Assembly (NCBI RefSeq): GCF_025639885.1 | Contig: NZ_CP106738.1 | Span: 2,666,001 to 2,730,000, forward strand | From: Roseovarius pelagicus | Lineage (GTDB): Bacteria > Pseudomonadota > Alphaproteobacteria > Rhodobacterales > Rhodobacteraceae | Direction of reading: 5' to 3' | DNA length: 64,000 bases | Shown here: positions 17,248 through 26,910 of the stretch, piece by piece | How the letters are laid out: every line of letters starts with the position of its first letter | How positions within the stretch are numbered: the stretch's first letter is position 1 | Position numbers and translations under genes: made by a program | Notes under the pieces: generated by a model | Seen by the model: the letters and a program-made list of their open reading frames with translations, nothing else | Told to the model about the DNA's origin: nothing | The model's database searches: none

Positions 17248-17763
17248 ATGGCCGATAAAGATCACAAAGATGACGAGACGCGTGGGAAACCCTCGAAACT
17301 GCCGCTTATTCTGGGGGTTGGCCTGGCGCTTGCCGGTGGCGGCGGCGGTTTTTTCGCTGCCAATACCGGGCTTATCCTTGCACCCGAATCGGGTGGGCAC
17401 GACCTGACTGTGACGGGAACGCACGACGAGCATGCGAAGGGCCACACGCAAAAAACAATGCCCGACATCGCCTATGTTCCTGTGGATGCGCTGGTGATTT
17501 CGCTTGGTGACGGCGCGACCGGTGCGCACCTGCGGTTCCGCGCCCAACTGGAAGTGGCGAGCCAGTATCGGCAAGAGGTTGAAACTCTGATGCCGCGGGT
17601 CGTTGACGTGCTCAACAGCTACCTGCGCGCATTGGAAACCCGTGATCTGGCTGACAGTACCGCACTGGTACGGCTACGGGCGCAAATGCTGCGCAGGATC
17701 CAGATCGTGACCGGGGCAGAGCGTGTGAACGACCTGCTTATCATGGAATTCGTGCTGAACTGA
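17248..17763 (+). CDS. fliL: Flagellar basal body-associated protein FliL
   Basis: The 171-residue protein has a short charged cytoplasmic start, one membrane helix rich in Gly (about residues 19-45), a His/Asp linker and a periplasmic FliL domain (YVPVDALVISLGDGATGAHLRFRAQLEVASQYRQEVETLMPRVVDVLNSYLR). FliL surrounds the stator and stabilises motor function. It leads the plus-strand operon through motA to flhA. A second, more divergent FliL-family protein is encoded at 27310-27828. Confidence 0.92.
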   Translation: MADKDHKDDETRGKPSKLPLILGVGLALAGGGGGFFAANTGLILAPESGGHDLTVTGTHDEHAKGHTQKTMPDIAYVPVDALVISLGDGATGAHLRFRAQLEVASQYRQEVETLMPRVVDVLNSYLRALETRDLADSTALVRLRAQMLRRIQIVTGAERVNDLLIMEFVLN

Positions 17764-17772
17764 GGACGTAAA

Positions 17773-18183
17773 ATGGAAATGATTGCTGATATTCTGCTGG
17801 TTGCCGGGGCTCTGGGGGCAGGGCTGTACTGTTACATCCTAGCCCGGCGGCTAAGCCGGTTCAACGATCTGGAAAATGGCGTCGGGGGTGCGGTCGCCAT
17901 CCTTTCGGCGCAGGTCGATGACCTGACAAAAACTCTGGAAGCTGCCCAAGGCACTGCTGGGGCCTCGACTGAATCACTGGAAACGCTGACTGATCGAGCC
18001 GAAGGTGTGGCCCGGCGGCTGGAACTGATGGTGGCGTCTATGCACGACCTTCCGGGTAACCAATTTCCTGCTCAGGGACACGAAATGTCAGCTGATACCG
18101 GGGCAAGTGGCGACCAAAAACGCGCAGTCGCGCCTGCGCCCGGCCCAATCTTTCGCAGACGTGAACATGCGGGGGTAGTGTGA
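17773..18183 (+). CDS. Unknown membrane-anchored protein in the fliL-motA operon
   Basis: The 136-residue protein has an N-terminal membrane helix (IADILLVAGALGAGLYCYIL) followed by RRLSRFNDLENGVGGAVAILSAQVDDLTKTL and a coiled-coil stretch to about residue 90, then a disordered Pro/Ala tail. Position and layout fit the small DUF6468-type proteins often found in alphaproteobacterial flagellar operons; I infer that assignment from memory of the synteny. It overlaps the next gene and probably works with the MotE-like protein and the stator. Confidence 0.7.
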   Translation: MEMIADILLVAGALGAGLYCYILARRLSRFNDLENGVGGAVAILSAQVDDLTKTLEAAQGTAGASTESLETLTDRAEGVARRLELMVASMHDLPGNQFPAQGHEMSADTGASGDQKRAVAPAPGPIFRRREHAGVV

Positions 18184-18794
18184 TGACGACCCCACCACAA
18201 CCCCGCCGCCGACGGGGGGCAAGGGCCGGGCGCGGTGCTCTGGTGGTCATTGCCGGGCTATTGGTTGGCTCGGCGATGTTGAGGATGGGACATGACGCAG
18301 GTCAGGTTCTGGCTCGATCCGACGCATCGATTGATGTGTCGTCTCTGGATGCCGTTCAGACCGCAGCTTCAACGTGCGACGTGGCCCCGGATTTGCAGTT
18401 GATGCTGGATCGTTTCCAGACGCGTGAAGCCCATATCGAAGCACAGGAAGCAGCGATGGCAGAGCGGATGCAAGCGCTCAAGCTGGCTGACCGGGAAGTG
18501 GAGCGTAAACTGACCCGGCTGGTAGCCGCCGAAGAGGCATTGCGAACCACGATCGCACTGGCCGACAACGCCGCAGAAGGTGACATCGCGCGGCTGACCA
18601 AAGTGTACGAGAGTATGAAACCGAAGAATGCGGCAGCGCTCTTTGAAGAGATGAATGCCGAATTCGCCGCCGGTTTTCTGGGTCGAATGCGGCCCGAAGC
18701 GGCGGCAGGTATCATGGCCAACCTCACGCCCGGTTCGGCCCACCGGTTCAGCGTCGTGCTGGCGGGGAGGAATGCAGGTGTGCCGACAGAATAA
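18183..18794 (+). CDS. MotE-like periplasmic protein (MgtE N-domain-like)
   Basis: The 203-residue protein has an Arg-rich cytoplasmic start, one membrane helix near residues 18-36, a long coiled coil (MLDRFQTREAHIEAQEAAMAERMQALKLADREVERKL), and a C-terminal MgtE-N-like helical domain (LTKVYESMKPKNAAALFEEMNAEFAAGFLGRMRPEAAAGIMANL). MotE in rhizobia is a periplasmic partner of the motor proteins. The start ATG 18183 overlaps the previous stop; a GTG at 18180 is an alternative. It lies just upstream of motA. Confidence 0.75.
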   Translation: MTTPPQPRRRRGARAGRGALVVIAGLLVGSAMLRMGHDAGQVLARSDASIDVSSLDAVQTAASTCDVAPDLQLMLDRFQTREAHIEAQEAAMAERMQALKLADREVERKLTRLVAAEEALRTTIALADNAAEGDIARLTKVYESMKPKNAAALFEEMNAEFAAGFLGRMRPEAAAGIMANLTPGSAHRFSVVLAGRNAGVPTE

Positions 18795-18864
18795 TCGTCC
18801 CGCAGTCAAGGAATATTAACGCCGGGCTGGCAGGCTAGCGCAAGGTACGGAAGCGGAGAACGTA

Positions 18865-19734
18865 ATGATCGGCATCATCGGCATCGTAATCATCTTTGCG
18901 ATGGTTTTTGGCGGCTATCTGGCGGCAGGCGGCAAGCTGGGCATCATTATGAAGGCGCTGCCGTTCGAGATGATGATCATTGGTGGTGCCGCCTTGGGTG
19001 CCTTCATGCTGAGCACCGATGCTGCCGGGGCAAAGCACACAGCCAAGGATATCGCCAAGGTGTTCAAGGGGCCAAAATGGAAGCAGGCGGACTATCGCGA
19101 TCTGCTGTGTCTCCTGTTCGAACTTATTCGTTTGGGACGGCAGAATCCGGTGGCCGTCGAGGAGCATATCGAGGCGCCGGACGAATCCCCGATTTTTGGT
19201 CGATATCCTAAAATCCTGTCAGACAAGGAAGCTATTGCCCTGATCAGCGATACGATCCGCTCGGCTTCAATGAATTATGATGATCCGCATCAAGTCGAGG
19301 AAGTTCTGGAAAAGCGGATGGAGGCAAATCTGCATCACGCATTGCATTCCAGTCATGCATTGCAGACTGTCGCCGATGGGCTGCCCGCGCTTGGCATCGT
19401 GGCCGCCGTGCTGGGCGTGATCAAGACAATGGCATCGATCGATCAACCGCCGGAGATTCTGGGCAAGATGATCGGCGGCGCGTTGGTCGGCACATTTCTG
19501 GGCGTGTTTCTGGCATACGGACTGGTCGGCCCCTTTGCCGCCAAGCTTAAAGCGGTGGTGGAGGAAGATGCACATTTTTACCAACTAATCCGCGAAGTTC
19601 TGGTGGCCAATCTGCACAATCATGCCGCCAATATCTGCATTGAGGTTGGCCGACAGAATACGCCGTCGCATCGCAGACCCAGCTTCTCTGAGCTGGAGGA
19701 GGCACTGAAATCCGTCAAGCAGGAGGCGGCATAA
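18865..19734 (+). CDS. motA: Flagellar motor stator protein MotA
   Basis: The 289-residue protein has the four membrane helices of MotA (two near the N-terminus, two near residues 190-245 in LPALGIVAAVLGVIKTMASI and LVGTFLGVFLAYGLVGPFAAKL). Between them is a large cytoplasmic loop containing the conserved RxGxxxVEEHIE-like region (LIRLGRQNPVAVEEHIE). It forms the stator channel with MotB (7765). Its stop overlaps the next gene's start (TAATGG region), which indicates coupling. Confidence 0.96.
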   Translation: MIGIIGIVIIFAMVFGGYLAAGGKLGIIMKALPFEMMIIGGAALGAFMLSTDAAGAKHTAKDIAKVFKGPKWKQADYRDLLCLLFELIRLGRQNPVAVEEHIEAPDESPIFGRYPKILSDKEAIALISDTIRSASMNYDDPHQVEEVLEKRMEANLHHALHSSHALQTVADGLPALGIVAAVLGVIKTMASIDQPPEILGKMIGGALVGTFLGVFLAYGLVGPFAAKLKAVVEEDAHFYQLIREVLVANLHNHAANICIEVGRQNTPSHRRPSFSELEEALKSVKQEAA

Positions 19735-22025
19735 TGGTTCGCCTGTGGCTCGTGATCGGTTGTTCGGCAATGCTCTGGATGTTTGGCACCATCGCACCGG
19801 CGCAGACGTCGGCACCTGTTATCGTACGGTCCGGAGATCACGACGGCTTCTCACGGCTGGTGCTGGATCTGCCGCGCCGCCTGAAGTGGACGCTGCTCAG
19901 CGACGGGCAAGTTCGGGTGCTGAACCTCGCCGGGACGAACTGGACGTTTGATATCAGCAGTGTGTTCACGCGAATGCAAAATCAGAGAATAGTGGCCATT
20001 GCGAACACCGAGGGTGGCGATGGTTTGCGCATCAATCTTGGGTGTACATGTGAGGTCGAAGTATTCTGGCATGGGGCGGCCATGTTGGTCGTAGACGTTC
20101 GCGATGCGCGCCCCCGCCCGAACAACCCTGTTGTTCCGGGGGCAACAAAAGCTCCAGCTTTGTCTGAGACGCTCGGTCAGATAGCATCCACCATGGCTGC
20201 CGCGACATTGGCACCGCTATTGTCAGAGGAGGTGTTGGAAGATGAAACGTCTGAGGACGGCAAAATGTCGGAGCGCGGGGAGGAACGTGCCGAGAAAGGA
20301 CCAGATTTGGGACCGGTACGATTGCAGCTGTCCCGGCATCTGGCGCGTGCCGCCTCGATGGGACTGCTGACAGCACAGGATGCACCTTGGCCAACTTCGA
20401 ATGCCCTAGCCGCCTCTGCTGAGCGAGCCACCGATGCAAGCGTACCCGAAAAAGCGACTACCGACCGATCCGGCAGCGCTACACATTCACAGAGGCAGAT
20501 ACGTGCAGAAACGTCGATTGGCGCAGACATTTTACCATCTTTAGCTGACAATATAATAGCCGAAACTGGTACAGTCTGCCTCGCGGATACGGCGTTAGCA
20601 GTGGAGTCATGGGCGGACGGCGGTCGGTTCGCTGATCAGATCGGGCCAGCACGGGCGCGCCTGTCGGGTGAGTTTGATCGATTCGTACCGTCGGCTGGAA
20701 TTGCTCTGGCACGATTGTATCTTCATTACGGTTTCGGAGCGGAAGCCGATCAAGTCCTGCGCGCGACTGGAGTGGAAGGTGAACCTGCAGAGATCGCCGC
20801 CGCGCTGGCGCGCATCATGGACGGAGAGGATGCCGAGGGATCGCGGCTTGCCGGGCAGTTGAGTTGCGATTCAACGGCTGCTTTCTGGTCCGCGCTCTCT
20901 TACTCTCGTCTTCCTGCCGGCGCGCCAACGGATGACAATGCAATTCTGCGCACGACGAACGGACTGCCACCTCATCTAAGGGAATACCTGGCCCCGCAGC
21001 TGGCGCGGAAGTTCACGGCAGCAGATCGGCCTGAAATGGCGGAACGTATTCTGCGTCTTCTTGAACGGGATGACGAAACTGCTTCGCCTGCGCATAGTCT
21101 GGCGCGCGCGGAAGTTGAGCTCTCTGCGGACCGGGTCGATGATGCTGATCATAGATTGGCGGATGTGGTCGCCGCAAACAGCCAGAGTTCGGCTGTGGCA
21201 CTCTTGCGTCAGATTGATGCGCGGCTGCGGGATGGGCGAATGATACCACATGACATGGCGGATCTTGCCGGGGCTTATGCGCAGGAACAGGGCGATAACC
21301 CGGTCGGCCATGAGCTTACGCGGGCCTATATTGAAGCGAGCGCAGCAACGGGTGCGTTTCATCGCGCGTTTGCAGATATGGCTCGCCTTACCCCGACTGT
21401 TCCCGAGGATATCCGACGTCGCATGACTGATAAGGTGATGGCTTTACTCGCTGACAACGCTGATGACCTGACATTCCTGCGATACGCGATGCATGTGCGC
21501 GCGTTTAGCGTTGCTGAATTGGCAGCCAGCGCGGGGAATGCGGTCGCAGCCAGACTGATTGGGCTTGGGTTCGCGGATGTGGCGCAGGCGTATGTGGGCA
21601 CAGATGTGCAGGGCGTTGATCAGCGTGACCGCCAACTCTTGCGTGCAAAGGCTGCTTTGGCATTGCGAAAACCGAGGCAAGCGCAGGTGGCGTTACTCGG
21701 GCTGATTGGAGAGGATGTGAACCGGTTGCGTGCCCGCGCCCAGAGCATGGTAGGCGCATATCGGGCGGCACATTTGCTGTATATTTCGGGTGGTGAGGAC
21801 GACGCGGCGCGATTGGCGGCGATGCAGGCTGAGGATTGGGGTCAGGTGGCTGCCCTTGGGGATGAGGATGTCGCATCACTCGCCAACGTGCCAGATTCCA
21901 TGCCGGATGAGGCGGGGAGTGTACTGGCCCGCAACCGCAAATTGTTGGCGGCGAGTGAAGCAGTACGCGCGTCAGTATCCGGGCTCTTGACGACACGCCC
22001 GGTCGCCCACGAGGTCGCCAACTGA
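19734..22025 (+). CDS. Large periplasmic protein, AMIN-like N-domain and helical-repeat C-terminus
   Basis: The 763-residue protein has a signal peptide (cleavage near TIAPAQT). An N-terminal beta-rich region (SGDHDGFSRLVLDLPRRLKWTLLSDGQVRVLNLAGTNWTF) resembles AMIN domains, which bind peptidoglycan or outer-membrane complexes. A low-complexity acidic linker (about 150-260) leads to a long Ala/Leu/Asp-rich helical region (330-740) like TPR or Sel1-type repeats. It is fixed between motA and flhA genes, so a role at the motor is likely. By position and topology it could be the functional counterpart of rhizobial MotC; sequence similarity to MotC is not established. Confidence 0.65.
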   Translation: MVRLWLVIGCSAMLWMFGTIAPAQTSAPVIVRSGDHDGFSRLVLDLPRRLKWTLLSDGQVRVLNLAGTNWTFDISSVFTRMQNQRIVAIANTEGGDGLRINLGCTCEVEVFWHGAAMLVVDVRDARPRPNNPVVPGATKAPALSETLGQIASTMAAATLAPLLSEEVLEDETSEDGKMSERGEERAEKGPDLGPVRLQLSRHLARAASMGLLTAQDAPWPTSNALAASAERATDASVPEKATTDRSGSATHSQRQIRAETSIGADILPSLADNIIAETGTVCLADTALAVESWADGGRFADQIGPARARLSGEFDRFVPSAGIALARLYLHYGFGAEADQVLRATGVEGEPAEIAAALARIMDGEDAEGSRLAGQLSCDSTAAFWSALSYSRLPAGAPTDDNAILRTTNGLPPHLREYLAPQLARKFTAADRPEMAERILRLLERDDETASPAHSLARAEVELSADRVDDADHRLADVVAANSQSSAVALLRQIDARLRDGRMIPHDMADLAGAYAQEQGDNPVGHELTRAYIEASAATGAFHRAFADMARLTPTVPEDIRRRMTDKVMALLADNADDLTFLRYAMHVRAFSVAELAASAGNAVAARLIGLGFADVAQAYVGTDVQGVDQRDRQLLRAKAALALRKPRQAQVALLGLIGEDVNRLRARAQSMVGAYRAAHLLYISGGEDDAARLAAMQAEDWGQVAALGDEDVASLANVPDSMPDEAGSVLARNRKLLAASEAVRASVSGLLTTRPVAHEVAN

Positions 22026-22211
22026 CAGTGGTTGGGCATGGGCATGAGGCCATGCGAAGTTACCGAATCTAAACGACTCCTCAATAGCTTGGCCGGGCAG
22101 CAACAGAATGTGCTGACCTTAGGGGAGCTGAGTGTGCAACACTTCAATCAGACCATCCGACGCGCGAATGATCCATTGACCACGGTTGGGCCGCAGGTAT
22201 TGCCCGATGCC

Positions 22212-22964
22212 ATGTCAGGCAGGACCATGGGTGCGTTGTTCAGTCGATGCGTGTTATTGATCTTATCGCTCAGCGTGCTGACGATGGTGCCGCAGACCGG
22301 CCCGACCAAGGCCAGTGCCAATCTGAAGGAAAGACCGTCTGCCGACGCGAAAATCTGTGATCATGCTGCACAACAGGCGGCGCAGACGTCCAATGTTCCA
22401 CTATCGGTTTTGCGTGCCATTACCCGGACTGAGACGGGGCGCGCGCGTGGCGGCGCACTGGAGCCGTGGCCATGGACAGTGAACATGGAGGGGGCAGGCA
22501 GATGGTTCGCGACCGAGACAGAGGCACATGCCTATGTTGTGAAGCACCATAAGCGCGGTGCGCGCAGCTTTGACGTCGGGTGCTTTCAAATCAACTATAA
22601 ATGGCACGGCGATCAGTTCAGTTCGATCGCGGACATGTTCGACCCGTTCCAGAATGCAGCATATGCGGCCCGCTTTCTCAGTCAGCTCTTTTCGGAAACC
22701 GGGGACTGGTCCAGCGCGGCGGGTGCCTATCATTCGCGGACGCCGAAATACGCGAGCCGCTATAGCACACGCTTTGACCGAATTCGTAAGACGGTCGAAG
22801 GCCCCATGCCTGCGCGGATAGCGGCCGTGTCGGCATCGCAGACACGGCAGAACAGTTATCCATTGTTGCAGGCGGCAGGTGCGGCGGGACGGTTCGGATC
22901 GTTGGTGCCGCTGGATCATTCGACGCGGCCTGCACTGGTCGCGCTGACGGTAGGAGGTTCCTGA
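22212..22964 (+). CDS. Flagellar-cluster lytic transglycosylase (SLT domain)
   Basis: The 250-residue exported protein has a signal peptide (CVLLILSLSVLTMVPQTGPTKA) and a lysozyme-like SLT domain. The catalytic Glu is E74 in LRAITRTETGRA, followed by FDVGCFQINYKWHG (the GLMQI-type motif) and AAYAARFLSQLF. It probably cuts peptidoglycan so the rod can pass, as SltF does in Rhodobacter sphaeroides, where FlgJ lacks its own muramidase domain; the FlgJ here (37038) also lacks one. An in-frame start at 22032 would add 60 residues ahead of the signal peptide, so I prefer 22212 (or 22227, after AGGCAGG). Confidence 0.8.
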   Translation: MSGRTMGALFSRCVLLILSLSVLTMVPQTGPTKASANLKERPSADAKICDHAAQQAAQTSNVPLSVLRAITRTETGRARGGALEPWPWTVNMEGAGRWFATETEAHAYVVKHHKRGARSFDVGCFQINYKWHGDQFSSIADMFDPFQNAAYAARFLSQLFSETGDWSSAAGAYHSRTPKYASRYSTRFDRIRKTVEGPMPARIAAVSASQTRQNSYPLLQAAGAAGRFGSLVPLDHSTRPALVALTVGGS

Positions 22965-22967
22965 AAC

Positions 22968-25055
22968 ATGAAAGGATTGCGTTTCGGGGACCTGTTCCAG
23001 CCAACTGTCCTGCTGGCGCTGGCATTGATGGCAATCATTGTGATGATGATCCTGCCGATGCCCTCCTGGGTGCTGGACGTCGGGTTGGCCGCATCCTTTG
23101 CGCTGGCAATCTTGATTTTCACCGTTACCCTCTTTGTAGAGCGCCCACTCGATTTCTCGGCCTTTCCGACGATCCTGTTGACCTCGCTTATGCTGCGGCT
23201 CTCGCTCAATATCTCTTCGACCAAGCTGATCATTGGCCAAGGTCACACTGGGACAGGCGCGGCTGGAGAGGTGATTGAAGGGTTCGCGAGTTTTGTCATG
23301 GGCGGCAGCGTCTTCTTGGGGCTCGTCGTTTTTGGCGTGCTGATGATCGTCAACTTTATGGTGATTACCAAGGGGGCGGCGCGCATGGCTGAGGTTGGCG
23401 CGCGCTTTGCCCTGGACGGGATGCCGGGCAAGCAACTTGCGATCGACAGTGACATGTCCGCCGGTGCGATCAATCACCAAGAGGCGCGTGAGCGCCGCGA
23501 ACGTGAGCAACTGGAGACCACCTTCTTCGGATCACTGGATGGGGCGTCGAAATTCGTCAAGGGCGACGCGGTTGCGGGGCTTCTCATCACGCTGCTGAAC
23601 CTCGTGATGGGCCTGATCATGGGTATCGTCGTCCACGACATGCCGCTGGGTGCCGCGTTTGAAACCTATGCCATACTCACAGTGGGTGATGGGCTGGTGA
23701 CGCAAATCCCGGCCGTGATCATTTCGATCGCTTCGGCGTTGCTGCTGGCACGGGGCGGTGCGACAGGCGCGACGGACATCGCGCTGGCCGCGCAGTTGGG
23801 CCGTCACCCAGCGGCAATGGCAACCGTGGCTGTTTTGATGGTGCTGTTTGCACTGGTGCCGGGATTACCGTTTGTGCCGTTCATACTGGGCGGCGGTGCG
23901 TTGGGGACGTCGGCGTTGATCCTGCACCGCCGTGCCCGATTGCGGCCTGTTCCGGGCACGACACCCGAAGACGGGGATGTGGCGCCAGTCGAAAAATCGC
24001 TGGGTGATATCCTCGAGTTGGATGACATCCATGTAGAATTTGCGCCTGATCTGGTTAGTCTGGTGCTCGATCCGGGGACCGGTCTGGATGCGCGCATATC
24101 GAATATGCGCACCCATGTGGCCACGCATTATGGTGTGATCCTGCCAGAGATTCGACTGACCGATGATCCCGCACTACCTGCCGGTCGCTATGTCATACGG
24201 GTGCAAGGGGTTGAGCAGGGCTGTGCTGTTCTGCGCAGTGATCACATTCTTCTGCTTGATCCGGACAACATTGCGGGAATGCCGTCCGGCGAGATCGTGA
24301 AAGAACCGGTGTATGGCGCGCCTGCACGGTGGATTGCATCCGGCAGACAGGACGATGCCGCGCTGGCCGGGGCGACACTGGTGGCCCCGACCGAGATCCT
24401 TGCGACCCATCTGCTAGAGGTGATCCGCCGCAATCTGGGTCGTTTGTTGACGATGAAGGCCATGCGGCGTCTGCTGGACGAGATGGTGAATCTGACGAAC
24501 CCCGCACGTGCCGAGGCAAATCGCAAGCTCTTGGACGAGATGATCCCCGACCGCGTACCCGCAGATTTGCTACACGCGGTATTGCGTTTGTTGTTGGCCG
24601 AGCAGGTGTCGATTCGAAACCTACCGCTGATCATCGAAGCAACTGCCGAAGCACGACAGATTCACAAGGCACCCGAGGCAATCTGCGAACACGTACGCCA
24701 ACGGCTAGGTTTTCAATTGGTGGCTGGTTTGCAACGTGAAGACGGGTCTTTGCCACTGATCCAACTGGCCCCGGAATGGGAGGACACGTTTACAACCTAT
24801 CAGGTTGATCAGGATCGTGGCCGACTGGATGTCGCCCTGCCACCGGAACTCTTCAACGCGCTTACGTCTGCGGTAGGAGAGGAAGTCTCACGCGTGTCAG
24901 AGCAGGGGGTGTTCCCGGCGATCGTCACCTCGACGGCGCGACGGCGGTTCCTGCGCACGGTCCTGTCGGCCAAGAGCATCAGCAATCCGGTTCTGTCATT
25001 CGAAGAAATCGGGCTTGAGGCGCGCCCGTCGCTGGTAGGAGTCGTTGCGGCATGA
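22968..25055 (+). CDS. flhA: Flagellar export gate protein FlhA
   Basis: The 695-residue protein has eight membrane helices in the first ~320 residues, the conserved FHIPEP-type loop (ALDGMPGKQLAIDSDMSAGAINHQEARERREREQLETTFFGSLDGASKFVKGDAVAGL), and a large cytoplasmic domain that receives chaperone-substrate complexes. The start at ATG 22968 follows TAGGAGG. It forms the nonameric export-gate ring with FlhB, FliP, FliQ and FliR and overlaps fliR by four bases. Confidence 0.97.
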   Translation: MKGLRFGDLFQPTVLLALALMAIIVMMILPMPSWVLDVGLAASFALAILIFTVTLFVERPLDFSAFPTILLTSLMLRLSLNISSTKLIIGQGHTGTGAAGEVIEGFASFVMGGSVFLGLVVFGVLMIVNFMVITKGAARMAEVGARFALDGMPGKQLAIDSDMSAGAINHQEARERREREQLETTFFGSLDGASKFVKGDAVAGLLITLLNLVMGLIMGIVVHDMPLGAAFETYAILTVGDGLVTQIPAVIISIASALLLARGGATGATDIALAAQLGRHPAAMATVAVLMVLFALVPGLPFVPFILGGGALGTSALILHRRARLRPVPGTTPEDGDVAPVEKSLGDILELDDIHVEFAPDLVSLVLDPGTGLDARISNMRTHVATHYGVILPEIRLTDDPALPAGRYVIRVQGVEQGCAVLRSDHILLLDPDNIAGMPSGEIVKEPVYGAPARWIASGRQDDAALAGATLVAPTEILATHLLEVIRRNLGRLLTMKAMRRLLDEMVNLTNPARAEANRKLLDEMIPDRVPADLLHAVLRLLLAEQVSIRNLPLIIEATAEARQIHKAPEAICEHVRQRLGFQLVAGLQREDGSLPLIQLAPEWEDTFTTYQVDQDRGRLDVALPPELFNALTSAVGEEVSRVSEQGVFPAIVTSTARRRFLRTVLSAKSISNPVLSFEEIGLEARPSLVGVVAA

Positions 25056-25825
25056 GCGAACTACCTGCGTTCATGGCGCTGTCGCAAGAGATTCTGTGGC
25101 TGCATGCCGTGGTCTTTTTACGGGTCGGACCGGTGATGTCGCTCTTCCCGGGGTTTGGAGAGCAATCTGTATCTGTGAGGATCAAGCTGGCACTCGCTCT
25201 GGTGTTCACGGTGATTGTCGCACCGGCGGTGGGCCCCAAGATCAACGGCGTATTCGGGAATGGTGCAGGTTTCATCTGGCTTGCCGTTTCCGAAACGGTG
25301 ATCGGGTTGATCATCGGTATCGGATTGCGGCTGTTCTTGATGGCGCTTCAGACGGCGGGATCAATGGCGGCACAGGCGACCTCGCTCAGCCAAATCCTGG
25401 GTAGCGCCGGAATGGAGCCATTGCCGGCAATGGGCCATCTGCTGGTCGTGGGTGGAATGGCGCTGGCGATGATCCTTGATTTGCATGTACACGTGGCTGC
25501 GATGGTGATCGCGACCTATGGACTCTTCCCTGTGGGGGAGTTGCCAGAGGCGTCTGCATTGTCGCAATGGGGCGTGCGCCAAGTGTCGGGCGCCTTTGCG
25601 CTGGCGTTCCGCCTCGCGGCACCCTTTGTCATCGTCTCTGTGCTATACAACCTTACTTTGGGCATTATCAATCGGGCCATGCCGCAATTGATGGTGGTTT
25701 TCGTCGGTGCACCGGTAATCACCGCCGGAGGGTTGTTTCTGTTGTTCCTGCTCGCGCCAATGATGCTCGGCCTGTGGATGGCCGCACTGGAAGGCTATGT
25801 CGCGACCCCGTTCGGGGCAGGCTGA
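25052..25825 (+). CDS. fliR: Flagellar export gate protein FliR
   Basis: The 257-residue, almost wholly hydrophobic protein has about six membrane segments and the FliR hallmarks FLRVGPVMSLFPGFGEQSVSVRIKLALAL and ETVIGLIIGIGLRLFLMALQTAGSMAAQATSLS. It sits between flhA and flhB with stop/start overlaps on both sides (ATGA and TGATG), so the three export-gate proteins are translationally coupled. Confidence 0.95.
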   Translation: MSELPAFMALSQEILWLHAVVFLRVGPVMSLFPGFGEQSVSVRIKLALALVFTVIVAPAVGPKINGVFGNGAGFIWLAVSETVIGLIIGIGLRLFLMALQTAGSMAAQATSLSQILGSAGMEPLPAMGHLLVVGGMALAMILDLHVHVAAMVIATYGLFPVGELPEASALSQWGVRQVSGAFALAFRLAAPFVIVSVLYNLTLGIINRAMPQLMVVFVGAPVITAGGLFLLFLLAPMMLGLWMAALEGYVATPFGAG

Positions 25826-26910
25826 TGGCTGGACCAGAAGAAGATACCGACAAATCCCACGAGCCAACACAGCACAAGCTGGACGAGGCGCGCAAGAAAG
25901 GTGAACTGGTTCGCTCCGCAGATTTCAACACTGCAGCGAGTTATATCGGTTTTCTGATCGCGGGCTTAGCGGGAGGGGTGTATTCCGTTCAGCAGATCGG
26001 AAACGTATTTCACGTCTTGTTGGAGCAACCAGATCGGCTTGCGCCGCTGATATTCGGTGGCGCTGCGACCGCGACGGTGGGCAGTTTGATGGCGGCGGTC
26101 TCATTGGGGCTTCTGGTGTGGTTTACCCTTCCGGCGGGGATCGCATTATTGTCGGTGGTTGCGCAACGCAGCATGGTCTTTGCCCCGAGCAAGCTGAAAC
26201 CGAAGGCGTCGCGGCTTAACCCGGTGTCCAATGCCAAGAACAAATACGGCCCATCGGGTTTGTTTGAATTCGCCAAAAGTTTTGCCAAGCTGGTACTCTA
26301 CTCTGCTCTGCTGGGTATCTACCTCAAATGGAGATTGCCTGAAATGAGTGGCACGTTGCATGCAGAGCCGCGCGGTATAGGCGCGTTGATGGCGCAAACG
26401 ATCATCGAGTTCATGATGGTGGTGTGTGCGATCGCCCTGTCAATCGGTGCCGTTGATTATCTCTGGCAGCACTTTGATCACATGCGGCGCAATCGGATGT
26501 CGCATCGCGAGGTGCGCGACGAGCACAAACAAAACGAGGGCGACCCGCATATGAAGCAGGAACGTCGGGCGCGCGGCATGCAGTTTGCGGCTGAACAGAT
26601 GATGGCAGATGTGCCGCAGGCAGATGTGGTTGTGGTCAATCCAACGCATTACGCCGTCGCGCTGAAATGGAGCAGGATGCCAGGGGCGGCCCCGGAATGT
26701 GTTGCCAAGGGTGTCGATCATATGGCGTTGGCGATCCGCGAGCTGGCGGTGACACATGGGGTGCCAGTGCGCCACGATCCTCCGACAGCACGCGCGCTTT
26801 ATGCTACGACCGAAATCGGTCAAGAGATCGACGCGGACCAATATCGTGCGGTTGCCGCTGCGATTCGCTTTGCCGAGACGATGCGCCGACGTGCCGGAGC
26901 GCGCAAATGA
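25825..26910 (+). CDS. flhB: Flagellar export switch protein FlhB
   Basis: The 361-residue protein starts MAGPEEDTDKSHEPTQHKLDEARKKGEL, the conserved FlhB beginning, with four membrane helices and a C-terminal cytoplasmic domain. The autocleavage motif NPTH is at residues 272-275, in VVVVNPTHYAVALKW. Cleavage between N and P lets the export apparatus switch from hook to filament substrates together with FliK. The start ATG 25825 overlaps the fliR stop; longer in-frame readings would run into fliR. Confidence 0.96.
   Translation: MAGPEEDTDKSHEPTQHKLDEARKKGELVRSADFNTAASYIGFLIAGLAGGVYSVQQIGNVFHVLLEQPDRLAPLIFGGAATATVGSLMAAVSLGLLVWFTLPAGIALLSVVAQRSMVFAPSKLKPKASRLNPVSNAKNKYGPSGLFEFAKSFAKLVLYSALLGIYLKWRLPEMSGTLHAEPRGIGALMAQTIIEFMMVVCAIALSIGAVDYLWQHFDHMRRNRMSHREVRDEHKQNEGDPHMKQERRARGMQFAAEQMMADVPQADVVVVNPTHYAVALKWSRMPGAAPECVAKGVDHMALAIRELAVTHGVPVRHDPPTARALYATTEIGQEIDADQYRAVAAAIRFAETMRRRAGARK

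Noticed and set aside
22032-22211. N-terminal 60-residue extension of the transglycosylase
   Set aside because: It would place a signal peptide about 70 residues into the protein. The extension has no conserved pattern and a start at 22212 or 22227 leaves a normal signal peptide.
22401-23510. 369-codon minus-strand frame opposite the transglycosylase and flhA
   Set aside because: The plus-strand genes here have clear catalytic and family motifs; the antisense translation is His/Gln/Arg-rich without structure.
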